NCBI GenBank assembly: GCA_030280995.1
Contig: JASXTE010000017.1
Coordinates: 23,264,498-23,328,497 of the forward strand
Origin: Hemileia vastatrix
Lineage: Eukaryota; Basidiomycota; Pucciniomycetes; Pucciniales; Zaghouaniaceae
DNA length: 64,000 bases
Direction of reading: 5' to 3'
Both the position numbers and the translations under genes were made by a program. Numbering within the stretch: the stretch's first letter is position 1; the number at the start of each line of letters is the position of its first letter. Shown in pieces: positions 57,990 to 64,000 of this stretch. The notes under the pieces are model-generated. The model saw nothing but the letters and a program-made list of their open reading frames with translations, did not search any database and was not told the origin of the DNA.

Positions 57990-59121
57990 AAGTCTAGTAG
58001 CCTGGCTGACAGTTATCTACTAATGGCCAATAAATTATGGAATAAGACAAAGGGAAGGATAGATTTTTTACCTAAAAAGATTTCTGAAAGTTTCAAGAAC
58101 TACTGAGACAATTACAAGAAGGCAAAGACTCTTTCATCTTCCACTGGTTTTGGTATTACCAAAATTGATATCAATAAGGGCATAAAATCCATATATGATA
58201 AACTTGAATATTTATACCCTTACTTAAAAGAGATAGATGCTATTTTTGGAGAGAAAGCTGATGTTAATCCTTCAAGCATGTTGAATGTTGAAGATTCTAT
58301 CTCTAAACATGATTTTAAAACAAATCTTTTCCCATCCTTTTCCTCCACTCAAGCCTCCTCTGTTCTAAATTCAACAAATTTGAATAGATTTTCTATAGAT
58401 CCTTATGGTAATTTAACCAAACCAAATCTAACTCAAGTTTTTTTTTCTTTTATCTTACCAATTCTTTTTTTATTTAAATTTTCTAATTTCTGAAAAGACT
58501 GAAGAACAAATGCAGGAGCCACAATCAACTGAGTACAAAGCCAGCAACAATAATGAGGAGGAAAATGTGACCTTTAAAAAAAAGCAAAGGGCTTCAAGTA
58601 GTCTAAATTTCTACTCTCAAAGAAGAATAAAAAGTGATACTTCATCACAAACCCCTCTTTCTTCTATTGAAGAATTTTTGAGAAATTTGATGCTGGTAAG
58701 TGATACCATACCTCTTAATAATTTAATCTGCTTTTCTTCTAATTTTTGTTAATATTTATTATCACTCTAGAAAAAGTGGAAGTTTCTAAAGAGGCTCTTA
58801 AGTTTGAAAAGCAAAAATAAGAGCTCTCTTTATGAAGGGATCATAGGGAGCACGACTTGGAGGAGAGGAAGTTCAAGATCTCTTTACAGATGGATGATAG
58901 GGCACAAGACTTGGAGGAGAAGAAATTTGAGCTGACTCTTAGTATTTAAAAATCAAAGAAAGAGGAGAAAACACTCAAGAATGAAAACTTAATGGAACAG
59001 ATGAAATTTAAGTATGATCTTGAAGAAAATTCAAAGAAAAAAAATTTTTTTAATGGAATGTGTTAAAGTCAATAAATCTTATGAGAAAATTGAATGTCTA
59101 ATAAAAATTTTTAATTACTAG
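57990..59121 (+). pseudogene. SANT/Myb-like gene with coiled-coil tail, element 4
   Basis: Readable blocks: SYLLMANKLWNKTKGRIDF, GFGITKIDINKGIKSIYDKL, LKEIDAIFGEKADVNPSSM, EEQMQEPQSTEYKASNN (58501 onward), SQTPLSSIEEFL, then LKFEKQK and repeated LEERKFK/LEEKKFE coiled coil to about 59121. It is closer to the element 1 copy than to the element 2 copy. The N-terminal SANT half is missing or scrambled before 57990, and several stops are present (for example after SFKNY near 58104 and within the coiled coil). Confidence 0.65.
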
Positions 59122-59269
59122 TGTGTTTTATTTCATTCATACTTCAACCGTCCATAATTATTTTTACATAAAATTTTACAATAATTTCCTGTATTTCATT
59201 ACTCTATCCATCATTAGTTGAATTTTTGTATTTTAATGCTAAAAATTCTTTTTTAAATAAATTCTTAAA

Positions 59270-59790
59270 GTCTCATTTGAAAATTTGCCAATCACCCCCC
59301 ACTGCATTTTCTTGAAGTAAGGGGTGGGTATAACCAAAATTCTGTCAAGTCAAGAAACTTTAAAGTCTTATATGAAAATTTGGCATTACTACCCCCTGCA
59401 TTTTACAGGTATCACCAAAATTCTTTCAAGTCAAGAATTTTGCAAGTCTTATAAGAAATTTTGGCAATAATCCCCCCTGCAATTTATTGAAGTAAGGGGC
59501 AGGTATCACCAAAATTTCAAGTCAAAAAATTTTGCAAGTCTGATATGAAAATTTGACAATACCCCCCTGCTGTATTTTATTGGATTAAGGGATGGGTATC
59601 ACCAAAATTTTTACAAGTCAAAAAATTTACATGTCAGATTTGAAAATTTGGTAATACCCACCCCTGCATTTTATTGAAGTAAGGGGTGGGTATCACCAAA
59701 ATTATTATAATTCATCAATTTTGCATGTCAGATTTGAAAATTTGGAAATACCCCCCCTGAATTTTATTAAACTAAGAGGTGGGAATCACC
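59270..59790. repeat. Inverted-repeat minisatellite, element 4
   Basis: About six units of 80-100 bp with ATTTGGCAATACCCCCC, TGCATTTTATTGAAGTAAGG and GGTGGGTATCACCAAAATT. Each unit folds on itself through TTTGGYAATACCC against GGGTATCACCAAA. Same position between convergent genes as in elements 1 and 2. Confidence 0.8.
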
Positions 59791-60096
59791 AAAATTTAAT
59801 ATAATTACATAAATTAATATATAAACAACTAATATATATCAATTTTCCTAGTTTTGAAGTAATGACAATTCCTCTAGCCAAAATGTGGATACATATAGAA
59901 ACAAATGTTTTGGACTTTTCACAAGTGTAGGCAGAGGAACCTCATGAAACAAAGAAAAGTTTTCATGATTCCCATTTATGCAAAAAAAGGTTGTTGGCCC
60001 ATTGCTTTAAATTAGGAATTTGAAATATAAGAGTTATTTATAAAAAATTTATGAAAAAAAAAAATATTTGATGACTCTACTCATCCCCATACTTTT

Positions 60097-61270
60097 TTAA
60101 TATACATAAATTTTTTTATAATTTTTTAATTTACCATCTTTTTTTACAATGTTTATTTGGTGGATTGATTTTTGACTGATTTGAAATGAACAGCTAAAAT
60201 GTGTGAACTCTTGACAAGAATCCAAGCCAGGTGGAGCTTTGATCATTTGATTATGATCATGATAAGAGTTCCAAATTGTTTCAATCACACAATTTCCCAA
60301 AAAAAAATCCATGAGGCACCTATAATCTAGAAAATAAAGGCCATGCTCTTTGATTTTAGCTGGAAATGGTATTGGTTGGACAGTTATTGGATTGATATAT
60401 GAGAAATTTTCCAAAGGAAGGTAATTTCCATCATTCATATTACTATTAATCTTGTTGTGGAATCCTGAATGAGTAATCATTACATTTGAGAATTAAAGAT
60501 ATTGGTTGCTCATGGATATCCAATTGGAGTCACACCAATTTGGTATTCCAACTTTGGTAGCAAGTTGATGATTCTTTTTGAAAGCTTTATTGCAGAGTTT
60601 TTTGAGGAAAAGAGCAAGAAAAGTATTAAAAGAAGGTAAGCTGTCCCATAAGCAAAAATAATCATCTTTTTCAGCTTTAGATAATTATTTAAGTAAATAA
60701 TAGATGCCTATGGAAATAAAATTGGAGACATGATTTTAAGAAAGAAACATATATTATCAGACATACCAAGATAATAGCCTCTATCAAATCCTGGTCTCCA
60801 ACCAAATCCAATCATAATACCACCCAAAATATTTGTATTCCTTATTTGTAAGCAAACCAAAACCATTTGATATAGTGTCATTATAAAATTGGATTCTTTA
60901 TTATAGCTTTTATCTTTTGAAGCATTAAAAGAATTATTTTCATAAATAAATTGTGGTATAAAAGAACTACTGATAACTTCTTTAATTTTGTCATATCCTG
61001 ATTCAGTTAAATAGATTAAATCTTCTGGTAACTCATTCGGATAAGAATATTTTTTAACAACTTTAGTTTTATAGTACACAATATTTGATATATGGCCAAA
61101 TAAGCAACTCAAATGAATTTTCTTTTTTAAATTTCTTTTATTCTTCTAACATTGTTTATCATTACTATTATTATTTTTTTGGATGATGAATGAAATGAAG
61201 TTGAATTTGAAGAAGATAATAAAGAGGGTAAAGAGGATGATTATAGAGAAGTAAGGGGTGATTCTGACAA
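60097..61270 (-). pseudogene. Tet-like 2OG-Fe(II) dioxygenase, element 4
   Basis: Readable from a Ser-rich N-terminus (about 61270) through RNLKKKIHLSCLFGHIS, the ELPEDLIYLTESGYDKI region and GGIMIGFGWRPGFDRGYYLG. A 59-bp GT-AG intron (60708-60766) at the conserved site joins to GIYYLL. Exon 2 has GIPNWCDSNW, NVMITHSGFHNKINSN, FSYINPITVQPIPFPAKIKE, HGLYFLDYRCLMDFF, ETIWNSYHDHNQ and FTHFSCSFQIS, ending at 60097. Stops near 60690 and 60497. The HxD pair seen in copies 1 and 2 reads N-S-N here, so the iron site is lost. Confidence 0.7.
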
Positions 61271-61824
61271 AACGTACATTTTTTTCTCTTAAAAAAAATT
61301 GTGTCAAAAATCCAAAAAATAAATGGAAAAAATAAAACTTAAAAACCTTAGTATGTTTATTCAACCTTAAGAATTTTATTGATAAAAAATAATCCAAATA
61401 ATTTTTTTTAAAAGGGATCAATTACTAAAACTGTCCTTGAAAAAAAATTGAACTAGAAAAAAAAGTTCAACTAAAAAAAAAAGAGTAACCAAAAAATAAA
61501 ATTAAAACATAAAAAAAATCAGTGGAATTAATTCCCAAAAAAAGATATTTAAAGCTTTTTTGTGTTAGATATACCACCTAAACTCCTTGAAAAAAAGAAA
61601 TAAAAAAATTATAATCAAAAATTTAAACCAATAAAAAAAATTTTATCTAAAAAATTATTCCCAAAAATAAAAATAGAAATTATAAACACACAAAATTAAT
61701 CTTTGATTTAGCTTGAACCATAAAAAAATTTTTTTAATAATATTCTGTAAAAAATAAACAAACTAAAATACAAAATAATTTTAATAAAAGTAATAAAAAA
61801 ATTTCTTTTACATACTCCCATACT

Positions 61825-62480
61825 ACCCCTCCTTTTCTACCTCATTTACCTCTTTTTAGTGTTCTCAAACCCCCCTCCCCATTTTTGATCTCCTCAAAAC
61901 CCCCTTACCCCCTTTTTCACCAAGTCCTCCCCCTTGAGGCACCTTTTCCCTCTTTAGGCACCACTTTTCCCCCCTTTAGGCTGCCTCACAACACTCTCCC
62001 CCCCTCATTCCCTAATCCCCTACAGCACTTCCCCCCCCTCCTCCCCTCCACCACTCCCCCCCTCCTCCCTCATCCCCTCCAGCACTCCCCCCTCCCCCCC
62101 TCATCTCCTCCACTGCTTCCCCCCCTCTCCCCCTCATGACCTCCACTGCTTCCACCCCTCTCCCCCTCATCCCCTCCACTTCTTCCCCCCCTCCCTCCTC
62201 CCCTCTTACCTTACCTCCTCCCCCCTTTAACTATCTAATAAATCACATAGTGATTTGTCAGCTAGTTAAAGGGGGGAGGAGGAAAGGTGAGAGGGAAGGG
62301 GGGGAAGAAGTGGTGGGGATGAGGGGAGGGTGGAGGGGGGAGAGTGTTTTTAGGAGATCTAAAGGGGGTAAAGGGGGAAAATTGGGGCCTAAAAGGGGAA
62401 GACGGGGTGCCTAAAGGGGATAAAAGGGGGGAAATGTGAGAAATGAGGGGTGAGGAAGAGAATAAGGGGGAATGGAGGTT
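61825..62480. repeat. Pyrimidine/purine giant palindrome, element 4
   Basis: C/T-rich tract (61825-62218), core (62219-62277) and G/A-rich tract (to about 62480). The core arms CCCCTTTAACTATCTAATAA and the inverse TTTGTCAGCTAGTTAAAGGG pair over about 27 bp with three mismatches around an ATA loop. The core sequence differs from both other copies. The Pro-rich frames at 61885-62139, 62136-62414 and 62262-62621 are by-products. Confidence 0.8.
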
Positions 62481-63057
62481 ATCAGCCAAGATATCTCCAG
62501 GACTGAGTAAATAGTACTTATAAATTATTTTAAACACATGGACTATACATGGGAACAATAAATAAAAGTACACAAGTTGTATACAAAAGTAAAAATTATG
62601 ATAAAATACAATATATGCCATTATAACACCTTATATACATGCATATATTCACCTTTTTTAAGTCTTATGTACTTAATATTAAGTTAAAATATGCTTGGGT
62701 AATCTTAAGAGCCTTAACTATAAGGCTACATAATTTTTAAGAAGACTTAAAGCTGTTTTTTTTATTATTTTATGTAAAAATTAATAAATGCTCTTTAAAT
62801 TACTTAAAAGTTGAGTATATGCACTATAAATTTAATAATGTTGAGAATTCTCTTTGACAGATCAATTTGTATTAATAAGAACTATTTATTTGGCTTCTCA
62901 AATGCATAAAAATAATTTTTGTTTTAATTTTGGTGTTTTTTATGTCAGAAATGGCTTCTGTGTACTGGCCACATACTGCCTGCATTTTTCCCTTGTGAAT
63001 AGCTTCATTTTAAGAGAATTTAGATTTTTCACACTATAATTACACCAAATTCTATGC

Positions 63058-63972
63058 CAACTGTGGGGAAACACACTAAAATAGGCGGCAGGCGCTTATT
63101 TAGTGTCATAATTTAATTATAGGTGCATTGAGCCTTATTATATGCACTAATTTCATTAATAACCTCAAGCTTGGAACTTTAATTCAATACCAAGAATAAA
63201 TTTTCTTAAATTGGTTGAGGATTTACTTGTGAAAGCGCCTTCCAAGGATTGCATGTAGTTACCTCACATGTCATGCCTTTTTTTGGGTTTTTAAGTGGTT
63301 TCTCAGTCAATTTTGGTTATTTTTGAATGGAGATTTCACGTGGTTTAATTTCATGATTAGACAAATAATTTTTACTTTTAATCCCCCTTAATAATTAGGA
63401 ATAATTAGTCTTAATTTTCCCTTTTAAGTCTTTCATTTTAATGTATTACAGGCATATACTCTATTTTTTGCTTATTCTTTATTTTTAATGGATTATCCCT
63501 ATTACTGAAGGATTTTAGTGGGCGATATCATTCTAATTATGTTACTGATCACACTTTATGTTGTTGGAAATTTCTATTAGCTGGAATGAGGCTTCATTAA
63601 CCATGTATAGAGCTGGTAAATTAAGGGGTTCATTGGGGAAATTATTGTTTATAGAAGGAGGGGTTTTTTGGTCTTTTTTTCTACATTCTTTATCATTACA
63701 ATCAAATATATAACCAATAAAGTTACAATACATATCAATAGCACTTATAAAGTCTTTGAATAGTATATGAATAATTACATCTATTTTTCTAACAAATATA
63801 AGATTGTAAACCATTTATAATTAGTGAGATTAAAATTTCTGAGACCCTTATATTGAGTTATATTTTAATACTTATTGGATTTGTACTACAGTATTCATAT
63901 AGGACCATTAAAATCTTCTATATAACTGACCATTCAAGCTAGTTCATGTCTCTGTACTTGACCTCAGCCTGA
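63058..63972 (-). repeat. Unclassified dispersed repeat, copy B
   Basis: Inverse of copy A (30850-31760) over about 910 bp. On the minus strand it holds a 90-codon frame (63814-63542, starting MVYNLIFVRK). In copy A the equivalent frame is shifted, so coding is doubtful. 62481-63057 has no recognisable gene. Confidence 0.65.
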
Positions 63973-64000
63973 CTGAGGCAGTCAAGAAGGGCTGAAAGGA

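Larger units (their letters stand above)
57950..62480. mobile_element. Harbinger/Tet element 4 (transposase lost)
   Basis: In order: SANT-like gene (+), minisatellite, convergent Tet-like gene (-) and palindrome, as in the other copies. Where a transposase should follow the palindrome (after 62480) there is unrelated sequence and then repeat copy B. No terminal repeat is recognisable at either side, so both limits are approximate. 57581-57950 holds nothing identifiable. Confidence 0.65.

Overview
This is a window of a repeat-packed, AT-rich fungal nuclear genome. The organism is most likely a basidiomycete, and a rust fungus (Pucciniales) is my best guess. The reasons are: two short-intron housekeeping genes (eIF1 and a Fyv7-like rRNA-processing factor), basidiomycete-type Tnp2 (CACTA-like) transposases, Harbinger-type transposases, Tet-like 2OG-Fe(II) dioxygenase genes of a kind abundant in rusts, and a Ty3 retroelement carrying an extra antisense gene. 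The species call is inference.

Layout. 1-5607: 3' part of a Ty3/gypsy retrotransposon (integrase tail, two diverged antisense genes with Cys-rich zinc-cluster-like motifs, polypurine tract, LTR). 5608-13935: decayed Harbinger/Tet element 1. 14189-15242: second LTR. 15635-18956: degenerate Tnp2 transposase. 19607-25976: Harbinger/Tet element 2, the best copy, with both terminal inverted repeats. 25978-26400: 71-bp minisatellite. 27281-28590: the only host-gene island, a divergent FYV7/eIF1 pair. 29058-30530: fold-back element cluster. 30850-31760 and 63058-63972: an unclassified repeat in opposite orientations. 32633-42511: a TIR-like pair enclosing an 8-kb array of 610-bp satellite units, each with a 42-bp palindrome. 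42548-54273: a probable large Tnp2 element with three accessory genes. 55764-57580: chimeric deletion derivative of the Harbinger/Tet family. 57950-62480: Harbinger/Tet element 4, which has lost its transposase.

Main discovery. Three large elements share one plan: a DDE transposase gene, then a long pyrimidine/purine palindrome, then a Tet-like dioxygenase gene on the same strand, then an inverted-repeat minisatellite, then a convergent SANT/Myb-like DNA-binding gene with a coiled-coil tail. In element 2 all of this lies between one pair of terminal inverted repeats. The dioxygenase is therefore cargo of a Harbinger-type transposon. The palindrome centres differ in sequence between copies but keep their self-complementarity, so structure rather than sequence seems to be maintained. 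Expansion of TET/JBP genes in basidiomycetes has been linked to the KDZ transposon class; linkage to a Harbinger-type transposase is not something I know to be described.

Nearly all transposon genes carry stops or frameshifts. The two host genes are open and fully spliceable.
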